Below, piece by piece: positions 38,887-47,557 of a DNA stretch of 64,000 nucleotides. A program made the translations under genes and the position numbers. Origin of the DNA: Paenibacillus sp. N3.4 (GTDB lineage: Bacteria; Bacillota; Bacilli; Paenibacillales; NBRC-103111); NCBI RefSeq assembly GCF_008017805.1, contig NZ_VRTT01000016.1, forward strand, positions 1-64,000, written 5' to 3'. Under the pieces are notes generated by a model. That model was not told the DNA's origin and searched no databases. It was given only the letters and a program-made list of their open reading frames with translations. The stretch's first letter is position 1, and each line of letters starts with the position of its first letter.

Positions 38887-39485
38887 GGGTTATAGTTGCG
38901 GAAGACCAAGGGATGCTGCGCGGAGCGCTCAGTGCATTGCTTGACTTGGAGGACGACATTGAGGTTGTCGGTCAAGCGGAAAATGGGGCGCAAGCGCTCG
39001 AAATGATTCGCATAGTTAAGCCTGACATATGTATCATGGATATTGAGATGCCTCAATTAACGGGGCTTGATGTTGCAGAAAAGGTAAGGGAGGAAGAGCT
39101 TCCTTGCCGCGTGGTTATCTTAACCACATTTTCACGTTCCGGCTATTTCCAAAGAGCGATGAAAGCTGGGGTCCACGGGTATTTGCTGAAGGACGCTCCG
39201 ATCGAGGAACTGAGTGAAGCCCTTCGTAAAGTACAGACTGGCGGTAAAGCCATTTCCCCCGAATTAGCCATGTCTTTCTGGGATGCAGGGAATCCGCTGA
39301 CAAGCAAGGAACAGGAAATATTAAAGCTGATTTCCCAAGGACTGTCTGCAAGCGAGATGGCTAAGCAGCTCTTTTTGTCCAACGGTACGATTCGCAATTA
39401 TGTGTCAGAAATTTTGAGTAAGTTGGATGCCAAAAATCGCATTGAAGCTATCGCTATTGCTGAAAAAAACGGCTGGTTGAACTAA
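38883..39485 (+). CDS. NarL/DesR-type response regulator
   Basis: This is a 200-residue regulator. The receiver domain starts VIVAEDQGMLRGALSALLDL, with phospho-acceptor Asp53 in ICIMDIEMPQLTG and Lys in YLLKDAP. The C-terminal LuxR-type helix-turn-helix is EILKLISQGLSASEMAKQLF, then LSNGTIRNYVSEILSKL. The GTG start overlaps the kinase stop. The dyads at 35988-36032 are candidate binding sites, which would give autoregulation of the whole operon. Confidence 0.91.
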   Translation: MRVIVAEDQGMLRGALSALLDLEDDIEVVGQAENGAQALEMIRIVKPDICIMDIEMPQLTGLDVAEKVREEELPCRVVILTTFSRSGYFQRAMKAGVHGYLLKDAPIEELSEALRKVQTGGKAISPELAMSFWDAGNPLTSKEQEILKLISQGLSASEMAKQLFLSNGTIRNYVSEILSKLDAKNRIEAIAIAEKNGWLN

Positions 39486-39755
39486 AGAGAGCGCGTGACC
39501 TTCGGGTTTACGGGCTCTTCGTCTTTATTGCAGGACTTATTCTTGCAGCAGTACTACACAAACATAGTACTATTCCTTTTATGGAAAAGGGTTAAAATGG
39601 AGAGTGATTTCACGTTTAACTAAAGGGGGCAAACCGAGTCCATAATTATCAATAAACTAATTCGTATTTGCTGCGTCTAAACAAGTATATTTATCTATGG
39701 AAATTTGGTATTCTGGTAGTTGCAAGACTGCCATTGTTTTTATTCTAAAAAAGAT

Positions 39756-39783
39756 TGCAACCTTCTTGGATGCTGCTGCGTCT
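39756..39783 (+). promoter_or_regulatory. candidate ECF-type promoter
   Basis: TGCAAC, a 17-base spacer, and CGTCT resemble the TGAAAC / CGTC promoters of Bacillus ECF sigma factors. It lies 28 bases before the sigma gene start, so autoregulation is plausible. The 325-base gap 39486-39810 also holds small inverted repeats (CCTTTT/AAAAGG near 39575 and AGTACT pairs near 39550) and a second GCTGCGTCT near 39670 that lacks a good -35. No gene is seen in it. Confidence 0.55.
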
Positions 39784-39810
39784 GTAAGATTGCAAGGGGG
39801 AGGGATCCCA

Positions 39811-40359
39811 GTGGTAGCACCCGAACTGGTTAGAAAAGCTCAAGCCGGTGATCGTGATGCTCTCATTACCCTATTGCGAGAAATTGAGTCTCACGTCTAT
39901 CGAACCGCTTATTATATTTTGAATAATGAACAGGATGCCCTTGATGCTTCACAGGAGGCGCTCCTTCGAATTTATACAAAAATTAATTCATATGAAGAAA
40001 AAGCGCTATTCAAGACGTGGGTACAGCGGATTGTCACCAACATCTGCATCGATAAATTTCGCAAGGCGAAACCGACGGTTTCTATTGATGAGCATGAAAT
40101 GACGTTTACAGCAGAGCATAATGTTGAGCATGAAATTATGACAGGCTATTTAGCCAAAGATATTCGAGAAGCAATCGATAAGCTTCCCGAACACCATCGA
40201 TCTGTAGTTGTTCTCCGTTATTTGCAGGACTTTTCCTATCATGAAATTGCAGAGTCACTTAATCTACCGTTAAATACGGTGAAGTCTTACTTATTCCGAG
40301 CCAGACAGCAATTGCAGTCGCTGCTCCAAGATTATCAGAAAGGAGGTGTTCGGGGATGA
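39811..40359 (+). CDS. ECF RNA polymerase sigma factor
   Basis: This is a 182-residue extracytoplasmic-function sigma factor. Region 2 includes YRTAYYILNNEQDALDASQE and the -10 recognising FKTWVQRIVTNICIDKFRKA. Region 4 is LPEHHRSVVVLRYLQDFSYH, then EIAESLNLPLNTVKSYLFRA. I choose the GTG at 39811 because AAGGGGGAGGG lies just before it; the longer upstream frame has no ribosome site and is odd for the family. It overlaps its anti-sigma gene by four bases. Confidence 0.92.
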   Translation: MVAPELVRKAQAGDRDALITLLREIESHVYRTAYYILNNEQDALDASQEALLRIYTKINSYEEKALFKTWVQRIVTNICIDKFRKAKPTVSIDEHEMTFTAEHNVEHEIMTGYLAKDIREAIDKLPEHHRSVVVLRYLQDFSYHEIAESLNLPLNTVKSYLFRARQQLQSLLQDYQKGGVRG

Positions 40360-41579
40360 ATTGTCAAGAGGTGATGGAATTTATGCATAGACAGCTGGAT
40401 GGAGATTTAGATGCGCAGGAGGAAGATGAGCTTCATGTTCATCTGATGAATTGTTTAGACTGTGCGCAGATGTTTGAACGTTTACAAAGATTGTCTGAAG
40501 AATTAACCCAATTACCGAAAGTGGTTCCTCCATACAGTTTGGTCGATGCTATTATGCCACAGCTGGCTGATTTAGATAGACAGGCAGCGGCATCCATTAC
40601 CGAATCGACGGCCGTTCTCAGCAAAAATGCTAGCCAGATAACGCTTGAACAGCCTCCCAAACTTCCTTGGACACGCCGTTTTGGATCACAGTTCTCTTGG
40701 AAATTTGCAGGCGGTGTTGTAGCCGCTGGTCTTATCCTAGGTTTTTTCGCTTTCAATTTGCAGCATCCTGTGTTAGATCAAGCGGATGGTTTGCTGCAGC
40801 CAAAAACCAAATCTGGAGCGCCAAGTGCCGCGGAATCGCAAAGCGTTGGGCAAGATCGAAACTCTTCGCAAACTGCTGATCAGAAAAAGATGGCAATGAA
40901 TGCAGATACACCATCGGCAACTGCTCCGGCAGCTTCTTCCGAACCTGCAAAAAAAGATGAACATTCGCCGAAAGCGGCAGGCGCAAGCGCGCCTCAAGCG
41001 ACCACAGATGCCAAATTGGAGAAGCCGCAGCCACTTGCAACCGATTCTTTGAAAAGCAGTGAGTCAGCTCGGGAGAGCCAGCAGTCTAATGCTGTACCAA
41101 CCAAACCCGAGCCATTGAGAGATCAAAGTTCATTTGGTGCGGGTGAGCAAAAGATCGCGCCGCCTTCCTTGACCGATCCGGTTCCACAAGTCGGAAGTTC
41201 CGACCAGGGAACTGAAGGGTCTAAATTAAAGGCTGCAACAGGAAATGAAGCCACACCTTCACCTGTTACGAGAAAGAGCGATCCTAATGCGAGTTCCAGT
41301 GATATGAACAGTTTTGCTTTGGTAGCTCCAACTGTAGATCGTAGTATGGTATCTGTGACGGGGGCTTATGAAGCTGTTGTTGAGGAACAACATGTTGTTA
41401 TTCGGAATGTGTCGACCAAAGAAATTATATTCGCATCCAAGCAAATAGGGAGTCCAGCCGATAATATTCGTTTGGTGGAATGGTCCAAAGAGGATAAGTT
41501 TTCTTATGAAATCGTAAGCGGAGACGCGAAGCGAAGCTTTACGGTTGATGTGAAAGCGAAGAAAGAAAGTTCTCCCTAA
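40356..41579 (+). CDS. zinc-finger anti-sigma factor, membrane-spanning
   Basis: This is a 407-residue anti-sigma factor. The N-terminal zf-HC2 domain carries the ligands His29, Cys33 and Cys36 (HX3CX2C) plus Cys3, which hold the sigma factor inactive at the membrane. A single helix, WKFAGGVVAAGLILGFFAFN, lies at about residues 110-130. The external part is a long Ser/Ala/Pro/Lys-rich stretch (about 135-325), then a folded C-terminal domain with YEAVVEEQHVVIRNVSTKEI. Release of the sigma factor probably follows proteolysis upon envelope stress. The low-complexity length may stretch through the cell wall. Confidence 0.9.
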   Translation: MNCQEVMEFMHRQLDGDLDAQEEDELHVHLMNCLDCAQMFERLQRLSEELTQLPKVVPPYSLVDAIMPQLADLDRQAAASITESTAVLSKNASQITLEQPPKLPWTRRFGSQFSWKFAGGVVAAGLILGFFAFNLQHPVLDQADGLLQPKTKSGAPSAAESQSVGQDRNSSQTADQKKMAMNADTPSATAPAASSEPAKKDEHSPKAAGASAPQATTDAKLEKPQPLATDSLKSSESARESQQSNAVPTKPEPLRDQSSFGAGEQKIAPPSLTDPVPQVGSSDQGTEGSKLKAATGNEATPSPVTRKSDPNASSSDMNSFALVAPTVDRSMVSVTGAYEAVVEEQHVVIRNVSTKEIIFASKQIGSPADNIRLVEWSKEDKFSYEIVSGDAKRSFTVDVKAKKESSP

Positions 41580-41710
41580 ATTTTGTCTGCTTCTTATTCA
41601 CCAGATGAACCTATTTGCATATGCTGTATGACGAGGCAACAAAGAAGCAAGTGGTTCGACCACACGGTCAAGGGTTTCTAGAGCCTTTGTACCTGTGTTT
41701 AAATAGACTG

Positions 41711-41765
41711 ACAAAGGGATTGCGTCAAAGGTGTTTATACTTTGACGCAATCCCTTTGTTGTTGG
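41711..41765. terminator. perfect 20-base inverted repeat
   Basis: ACAAAGGGATTGCGTCAAAG (41711-41730) pairs perfectly with its reverse complement at 41740-41759 around a nine-base loop, and TTGTTGG follows. It is the likely terminator of the sigma / anti-sigma transcript. Nothing else is clear in 41580-41797 except a possible 17-codon frame. Confidence 0.75.
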
Positions 41766-41797
41766 TAAAATGAAGGCAAGGGAGTGAACGTAAAGCT

Positions 41798-42817
41798 ATG
41801 GATGCCAAGAGAGCTCTAAAAGACATACAGGCAGGCCGTCCGGCACCGGTTTATTTGTGCTACGGACCTGAGAAATATAAGATGAGAGAATTTATTCAGG
41901 TGCTAACGGATTTCATGATTGAGCCGGAGCATAAGGAATTCGCTGTTAGTAAATATGATCTAGGGGAAACTCGTCTATCCACCGTACTTGAGGACGCAGA
42001 GACACTTCCTTTTATGGTCCCCAAAAAGCTAGTGATTGCGAAGAATGCCCTTTTCTTCACTGGGGCTAAGGAAAGCAACAAAGTTGAACACCATTTGGAC
42101 CTTTTAACGGACTATTTGAAAGCTCCTGCAGAACATGCCATTATTGTTTTTACGGTTGATGCTGATAAGTTGGATGAACGCAAGAAAATTGTCAAGGCAC
42201 TCAAGGATCGGGAAGCTGCGGTTCCATTTCTATCACTTAGCGCAGAAGAATTGCAGCAATGGGTTGCTTTGCAGGCCAAGCAGTTAGGCTTCTCATTTAC
42301 GGAAGAGGCAGCCAACCAGCTCATTCTGTATACAGGCGGTAATTTACAATCGCTATCGGCTGAAATTGAAAAGATCTCGTTATATGTCGGTGTCGGTGCC
42401 GAGGCATCGGTCACGATTATTGATCAACTTGTCTCGCGGAGCACAGAACAAAATGTGTTCATTTTGATCGAAGACATTGTGAATGTGAGGCTGGAGAGGG
42501 CCTTTGTCATTCTCGAGGAACTGCTTAAGCAGCGTGAGGAACCGATTAAAATAGCAGCCTTGATAGCCAGACAGTTCCGCATCATGCTCCAGGTCAAGGA
42601 GCTAAGCAAGCAGGGCTACTCGCAGCAGCAGATGGCTTCCCAGATTGGGCTTCATCCCTATGCGGTCAAAATAGCGGAAGGACAAGCCCGAAAGTATGAT
42701 GCCCAGAAGCTCTGTACGATTATGTCGCAGCTGGCTGATCTCGATTTTCAAATGAAAACAGGTAAAATCGATAAAGTGCTAGGCTTGGAGCTGTTTTTAT
42801 TGAAACTAGCAGCTTGA
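41798..42817 (+). CDS. holA: DNA polymerase III delta subunit
   Basis: HolA opens the sliding clamp and is part of the clamp loader (339 residues). It begins with the family pattern ALKDIQAGRPAPVYLCYGPE. The later segments FTVDADKLDERKKIVKALKD and LYTGGNLQSLSAEIEKISLY are typical of domains II and III. Its position after comEC and before rpsT is the normal Bacillales order (yqeN). The AGGGAG site is about 12 bases from the ATG, somewhat far. Confidence 0.92.
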   Translation: MDAKRALKDIQAGRPAPVYLCYGPEKYKMREFIQVLTDFMIEPEHKEFAVSKYDLGETRLSTVLEDAETLPFMVPKKLVIAKNALFFTGAKESNKVEHHLDLLTDYLKAPAEHAIIVFTVDADKLDERKKIVKALKDREAAVPFLSLSAEELQQWVALQAKQLGFSFTEEAANQLILYTGGNLQSLSAEIEKISLYVGVGAEASVTIIDQLVSRSTEQNVFILIEDIVNVRLERAFVILEELLKQREEPIKIAALIARQFRIMLQVKELSKQGYSQQQMASQIGLHPYAVKIAEGQARKYDAQKLCTIMSQLADLDFQMKTGKIDKVLGLELFLLKLAA

Positions 42818-42834
42818 ACACGAAAAGAAATAGA

Positions 42835-42872
42835 AAAAAGTCCAGTTCCCGTTGTGCGAGGACTGGACTTTC
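42835..42872. terminator. bidirectional terminator, holA / rpsT
   Basis: AAAAAAGTCCAGT pairs with ACTGGACTTT, with A and T runs on both sides. It serves convergent holA and rpsT. Confidence 0.88.
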
Positions 42873-42888
42873 GCTTTATGTTCTTGGA

Positions 42889-43158
42889 TTACGCTTGCGC
42901 CGTAAGAGCGTTTAGCTTTTTAGCCAGACGGGACTTCTTGCGGTTAGCGGCATTTTTATGGATTAAACCTTTAGAAGCTGCTTTATCTAATTTCTTAGAA
43001 GCGTTGATCAAAGCATCTTTGGCAGATTCTACATTATTGCTAGCAGCTGTTTCGAAAGCTTTCACAGCAGTACGCAAAGCGGACTTTTGGGAAGCGTTAC
43101 GAAGACGGCGCTTTTCGCTAACTTTTACTCGTTTAATAGCGGATTTAATGTTTGGCAT
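42889..43158 (-). CDS. rpsT: 30S ribosomal protein S20
   Basis: This is an 89-residue, strongly basic, helical protein: [20 protein letters not shown], then [21 protein letters not shown]20 binds 16S rRNA early in small-subunit assembly. AGGAGGTGA lies six bases before the ATG. It is transcribed against its neighbours, as in B. subtilis. Confidence 0.96.
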   Translation of the reverse strand: MPNIKSAIKRVKVSEKRRLRNASQKSALRTAVKAFETAASNNVESAKDALINASKKLDKAASKGLIHKNAANRKKSRLAKKLNALTAQA

Positions 43159-43359
43159 GAAATTCACCTCCTACTTACAAAACACGTTCAACGTTACATT
43201 TGCATGTTAATGTTTGCTGACAACTTTAAGTATTCTACCATGCAATAATTTAAAATGCAAGAGCTACCAATAGGTTATCAGGTGTCTACTTTTGTGAATA
43301 AGCGGTATAAAATCTTCACACAATAAGTGAGGCTGTGCACCTGAGAAAGGGGACTATCT

Positions 43360-44357
43360 ATGGACTTAAGCTCATTCACCACACACACGGACCTTGCACT
43401 GGACGCAAGAGACATGGCTCAAGCAGCCAATAAGGGACAACCCATACCTGGCATAGAAACCGAAACGAAGCGGGAAAATGGGATTCGAGTTACGAAAATC
43501 AACGTTCTGAACGAGGAGGGCTCCAAAGCACTTGGGAAGCTGCTCGGTCATTATATAACGATTGAAGTACCTGCACTGCGGGAAAAAGACAGTAATCTCC
43601 AGGATCGCGTTGCTACGAAATTGGCCCAAGAATTTGAGCAATTTTTACGTGAAATCGGCATTCCTAAACAGGCGAAGGCACTGATCATAGGATTGGGCAA
43701 CTCGAATGTGACACCCGATGCCTTGGGTCCGCTTGTTGTTGAGAATGTAATGGTCACCCGTCATTACTTTGAACTGGTGCCAGAGGATGTCAGTCCCGGC
43801 TATCGAGCCGTTAGCGCTGTGGCGCCGGGAGTATTAGGGACAACAGGCATTGAGAGCAGCGATATTGTCCAGGGGATTGTGGACATGTCGAAGCCCGACT
43901 TCATTATTGCCATAGATGCGCTGGCCTCCAGGTCGCTGGATCGCGTGAATACAACGATCCAAATCGCTGATACAGGCATCCATCCCGGTTCGGGTATTGG
44001 CAACAAGCGGAAAGGACTGACGAAGGAGACTCTTGGCATTCCGGTTGTTGCCATTGGGTGCCAACGGTTGTCTATGCCTCAACCATTGTAAATAACGCCT
44101 TCGATTTAATGCATAAGCATTTTAGCGAGCAAACAAGCAACACTGGGCAGATTCTGGGGTTGATTGACAACATGCAGGAAGAAGAACGGTTGATGCTCGT
44201 TAAAGAGGTCTTAAACCCCGTAGGACACGATTTACTGGTCACGCCTAAAGAAATTGATCAATTTATCGAAGATATTGCGAATATCATTGCTAGCGGCTTG
44301 AATGCCGCCTTACATGATGCCGTTAGTGTAGAGAATGTTGCGGCTTATACGCATTAA
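43360..44357 (+). CDS. gpr: spore germination protease GPR (frame break)
   Basis: GPR is the aspartic-type protease that degrades small acid-soluble spore proteins on germination. Conserved parts are THTDLALDAR near the pro-peptide cleavage site, GLGNSNVTPDALGPLVVENV, APGVLGTTGIESSDIVQGIV and IQIADTGIHPGSGIGNKRKG. The frame breaks at about 44056, where one G is missing (GTTGCCATTGGG should run on as GGGGTGCC, giving GVPTVVYAST). One restored base gives 332 residues, ending NVAAYTH. AAAGGGGA precedes the ATG. Confidence 0.94.
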
Positions 44358-44370
44358 AAGCTCCTAGAAG

Positions 44371-44412
44371 ACTGTTCCTGCTGTATGCTGCGGAACGGTT
44401 TTTCTTTTTTAT
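44371..44412 (+). terminator. terminator after gpr
   Basis: ACTGTTCC pairs with GGAACGGT and is followed by TTTTCTTTTTT. It separates gpr from the TIR-like cassette. Confidence 0.85.
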
Positions 44413-44493
44413 CATTTCTGGGTTGATTTGGAAGGAGATAGGAGGGTGACGTCGAAATAACTGACGATCAACCTTTGATAAGGAAGTGGTCTA

Positions 44494-44966
44494 GTGAGCA
44501 GCGTAGGCAAAGCGAAATTATTTATCGGGTCATCGGCTGAAAGTATAGATGTGGCAGAGGCTTTACAGGCAAATTTGCATTATTCCTTTGATGTAACCGT
44601 GTGGAGTCAGTTGCTATTTCCCCCTTCAAATACAACTTTGGCGCCTCTCATCAAGCAGGCTAAAACTAGTGATTTTGCTGTTTTTGTTTTTCAACCCGAT
44701 GATCTGACCTTGCTCCGAGATCTAGTCGTAAGTACGGTTAGGGATAATGTTATTCTTGAGCTTGGCTTATTTATTGGACAACTGGGTTTAGAAAGAACAT
44801 ACTTTTGATTCCGGAAAAAGAGACGTTTCATTTGGCAACCGATTTAATCGGGTTAACGCCGCTTACCTATGATCCTAATCATGGCAGCGGTTTAATGGCC
44901 GGCCTGGGACCTGCGACATTTATTGTTAAGCAGATGCTTAAGGAATTAGGACTGAGAGAGAAATGA
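44494..44966 (+). CDS. TIR-like (CAP12-type) nucleotide-binding protein (frame break)
   Basis: This is a single-domain protein of 157 residues after repair of one base. It resembles the TIR-like domain known as a predicted nucleotide-binding domain (PF10137) and found as NAD-cleaving effector in CBASS and Pycsar defence. It starts KLFIGSSAESIDVAEALQAN, has SDFAVFVFQPDDLTLLRD in the middle and the key VRDNVILELGLFIGQLG, whose Glu aligns with the catalytic residue. The frame breaks at about 44803-44806 in a T run; the rest is FLIPEKETFHLATDLIGLTP to the stop at 44964. The GTG start follows AAGGA by nine bases. ATGA overlap couples it to the next gene. Unlike typical effectors it has no attached sensor domain. 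Confidence 0.75.
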
Positions 44967-45940
44967 AACCTAAAATGTTCATCGGTTGCTCGCCAGGTAG
45001 TTCTTTGTGGGCCGAGTTCTATCAAACACAGCTGTCATCATCCTCCGAGGTTACGGTTATTAATCAGGGCATATTAGCAGCTTCCAATCAGAAACTCAGA
45101 ATGCTGAAAAAACATATCGAAGAGGCGGATTTCGCCCTTCTTATTGTTACGCGCGCTGATTGTCATGATCCTCAGGTATTTGCGAATATATTAATATTGA
45201 TAGGATTGTGCATAGGCGAGCTAGGATATAGCAGGACGTTCATCGTGTTGTCTAAGCATTGTAAGCTGCCAGATTATTTAGAAGGCTTTAATCCGCTTTT
45301 AATTGAGGAGCAAGATCTGACTCAGGAGATTGCATTGCAGGCGGGGCCTCATCTTTATCCAATCAAGATGGGCATAGGTTCTCATCACAAGCGATTCAAG
45401 CCTTCAGATATCAAAAAGAACGAGGCCATTCGGAGCTTTCTTTTCGATGCGTTAGATTCATTGAGCGTTTCAAGTGTGGATTATGACCGTGTTCTGGATA
45501 AATTCCATAAGACATTTGATACCAATTGTGGTATAATTGAGCTCCAAGAAGTGACAGCGGCAACGCTTTTTGAGCTTCTGGATGACGGAGTGACTTTGCA
45601 GCAATTTGGTCGTGCCGGTCAGGTCAGCAATAATCATAGTTTCAAGGTGAATGATCCTAACAGTTATTTAGCCGAGTGTTACCGCGGCATGGATACGAAC
45701 ATATATCTCGGGCGCGCCAAGGACAAAGAAGATGGTGAGTTCGAATACATTTATTGCATTAAGCTGCATCCTACGATCGTATCTTCCATCCATTTCAAAT
45801 CGCGGACAGATATTCCGTCCGGCAGTCATCATCAAGTTATGATGGAGCTATCGGAAAGAAATGCGAAGCTTGTGTCTTCACTTAAATCCATTGTGAAAGG
45901 AAGGATACTTTATGCTGAAGCACATGAAGAAAGTTCGTAA
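44963..45940 (+). CDS. TIR-like pseudoenzyme with C-terminal sensor-like domain
   Basis: This 325-residue protein begins with a second TIR-like domain (about 1-135): KMFIGCSPGSSLWAEFYQTQ, ADFALLIVTRADCHD and ANILILIGLCIGELGYSRTF. Aligned with the upstream protein, the catalytic Glu of N-V-I-L-E-L-G is Leu (N-I-L-I-L-I-G), so this domain should be inactive. The remaining 190 residues form another domain that I cannot name with certainty. LQQFGRAGQVSNNHSFKVND and GEFEYIYCIKLHPTIVSS look like the strands of a GAF-type ligand-binding fold. The gene overlaps the first by four bases and the third by 29. I suspect a regulatory or sensor partner for the first TIR protein. Confidence 0.6.
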   Translation: MKPKMFIGCSPGSSLWAEFYQTQLSSSSEVTVINQGILAASNQKLRMLKKHIEEADFALLIVTRADCHDPQVFANILILIGLCIGELGYSRTFIVLSKHCKLPDYLEGFNPLLIEEQDLTQEIALQAGPHLYPIKMGIGSHHKRFKPSDIKKNEAIRSFLFDALDSLSVSSVDYDRVLDKFHKTFDTNCGIIELQEVTAATLFELLDDGVTLQQFGRAGQVSNNHSFKVNDPNSYLAECYRGMDTNIYLGRAKDKEDGEFEYIYCIKLHPTIVSSIHFKSRTDIPSGSHHQVMMELSERNAKLVSSLKSIVKGRILYAEAHEESS

Positions 45941-46079
45941 CCGATTAACCGCTAAGCCGGATCGTAAAGAAAACGAGAAGACATCGCTGAAATTATATAA
46001 TGGTCCTACCGTTCTTAACAAAACGGGTGGGGTTACCATTGTTGCCAAGGGCTCGTTTGATTTCGAGTCGCTTGCGTGA
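45912..46079 (+). CDS. 55-residue basic protein overlapping the TIR-like cassette
   Basis: It reads MLKHMKKVRNRLTAKPDRKE, then LKLYNGPTVLNKTGGVTIVA, ending in KGSFDFESLA. The ribosome site AAAGGAAGG lies seven bases before the ATG, inside the end of the preceding gene, which supports real translation. A terminator follows 26 bases after the stop. The N terminus is strongly basic and the C-terminal half could be a small beta-hairpin. I recognise no family. Confidence 0.55.
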   Translation: MLKHMKKVRNRLTAKPDRKENEKTSLKLYNGPTVLNKTGGVTIVAKGSFDFESLA

Positions 46080-46104
46080 ACAAGCATTCATACAGGCAGT
46101 ACCA

Positions 46105-46129
46105 AGAGACTCCGAGAGGGGTCTTTTTT
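46105..46129 (+). terminator. terminator of the TIR-like cassette
   Basis: AGACTCC pairs with GGGGTCT around GAGA (one mismatch or G-T pair), followed by six T. Confidence 0.75.
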
Positions 46130-46140
46130 GCGCCAGAATT

Positions 46141-46230
46141 TATATAGCGTAATTAACACTGGAAAATATGCTTACAGATAGGATCGTCAGGATTTTCTGA
46201 AGATCTTTTTTTGCGCTTCTTTTCTCTATC
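46141..46230. repeat. diverged copy of the dispersed repeat
   Basis: TAACACTGGAAAATATGCTT followed by ACAGATAGGATCGTCAGGAT matches the core of the 113-bp units at 11508-11729 (shared TGCTTACAGATAG, flanked by related bases). A short dyad and T run follow (CTGAAGATC, then T). It lies between the TIR-like cassette and spoIIP. The rest of 46080-46310 shows nothing else apart from the spoIIP ribosome site. Confidence 0.55.
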
Positions 46231-46310
46231 AAAAAATCTATTGTTTCGAGTTCTATCGTCGCAGCTCGTTTCATAGATTGAATTAAGATAGATTAGGAGG
46301 AATCAACACT

Positions 46311-47540
46311 ATGAAATGGACATCAGCCACGCTGAATCTCAGCCATGTTCGCAAAACCTTTCAGAGCGCAAGTTCCGTCGGTAAAACATTTTTTATTCTC
46401 AGCTTTGCTACACTAGCCCTATTTGTGCTTATTGGTATAGGTGGATTTGTGCAAAATAGATTCATGACGACCTCGCCGGTTTCTTCCATGAAAGGCCTCG
46501 CCGCATCGGTCACCAATCAATTTTTCATTGATATGCTGGGTATGGAAGTGCCGCATTTACATAAAGATCAGAAGAAATTCACCTTTTCGCAGCATAATGT
46601 ATTCCATTTCGCCTTCCGTTTCATGACGAATATTAACCCGGGAGACCCTAAAAGCATGATAGCGAGTGAAGTGCCGGGCATGGATGCTACGAAGACGACA
46701 GTTTTAGTAAAGGGCAGCGCAACAAATCCAAGTGATCCTATTGATTACAATCCCAATCGTGATGATCTGGAGGGGGAAGCGAAGACACCGCTGTCATCGC
46801 CGTTGCCAGATCCATCTCCGCTTGTGAATCCCATTCAGACGACTAGCCCGTCTGGTCAGCCGCCAAGAACCGCCGGAAGCAATATGGCTTTTGTCTATCA
46901 AACCCATAGCAATGAGTCCTTTTTGCCAGAGCTGAAAGGGATTACGAACCCAGATAAAGCCTATAGTGATAAGGTCAATGTTATTTCTGTAGGTCAAAGA
47001 TTAGCGCAAAATCTAGAGAAGGATGGCATCGGCGCTGTACATTCCGAAACCGTTTATCCAAGCATTGTGAAAAATTTTGAGTATCCATACTCCTATAAGT
47101 ATTCGTTGAAAACATTGCAGGAAGCTGCCGCGGTGCATCCGGATCTGCAGTATTACTTCGATATCCATCGTGATTCCGCGGCACGCAATAAGACTACAGT
47201 CAGCATTGATGGGAAGGATTACGCACAGGTGTATTTCATTATTGGTGGCAAAAATCCGAACTGGAAGCAGAATGAGGAATTCGCCAACAAAATTCATCAA
47301 GTGCTTGAAGCCAAGCATCCAGGCGTGTCCAAAGGGATTCATGCCAAAGAAGCAACAGAGGGAAATGGTTTATACAATCAGAACTTTTCACCTAACAATA
47401 TATTGATTGAAGTTGGTGGCCCCTACAACACGCTTGAAGAATGTTATCGCACAACAGATTGGCTGGCAGAGGCGATTTCGGAAGTTATTTTGAATGCCAA
47501 AAAAGTGGATGCCCCTGTGGCTCCCCCAAAACAATCGTAG
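46311..47540 (+). CDS. spoIIP: stage II sporulation protein P
   Basis: SpoIIP is a peptidoglycan amidase and endopeptidase that, with SpoIID and SpoIIM, drives engulfment of the forespore. This 409-residue protein has one N-terminal membrane helix (VGKTFFILSFATLALFVLIG), a long linker, and the external catalytic domain with VYQTHSNESFLPELKG and YYFDIHRDSAARNKTTVSID. Both hold conserved His residues for zinc. NGLYNQNFSPNNILIEVGGP is the C-terminal signature. TAGGAGG precedes the ATG. Confidence 0.94.
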   Translation: MKWTSATLNLSHVRKTFQSASSVGKTFFILSFATLALFVLIGIGGFVQNRFMTTSPVSSMKGLAASVTNQFFIDMLGMEVPHLHKDQKKFTFSQHNVFHFAFRFMTNINPGDPKSMIASEVPGMDATKTTVLVKGSATNPSDPIDYNPNRDDLEGEAKTPLSSPLPDPSPLVNPIQTTSPSGQPPRTAGSNMAFVYQTHSNESFLPELKGITNPDKAYSDKVNVISVGQRLAQNLEKDGIGAVHSETVYPSIVKNFEYPYSYKYSLKTLQEAAAVHPDLQYYFDIHRDSAARNKTTVSIDGKDYAQVYFIIGGKNPNWKQNEEFANKIHQVLEAKHPGVSKGIHAKEATEGNGLYNQNFSPNNILIEVGGPYNTLEECYRTTDWLAEAISEVILNAKKVDAPVAPPKQS

Positions 47541-47557
47541 AAGGAGGAACAGCTGTC

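Noticed and set aside
39697..39810. N-terminal extension of the ECF sigma factor
   Set aside because: The extra residues do not look like sigma region 2, contain the ECF-type promoter, and the GTG at 39811 has a strong ribosome site.
41634..41690. 17-codon frame before holA
   Set aside because: Too short, without a clear ribosome site; I cannot separate it from chance.
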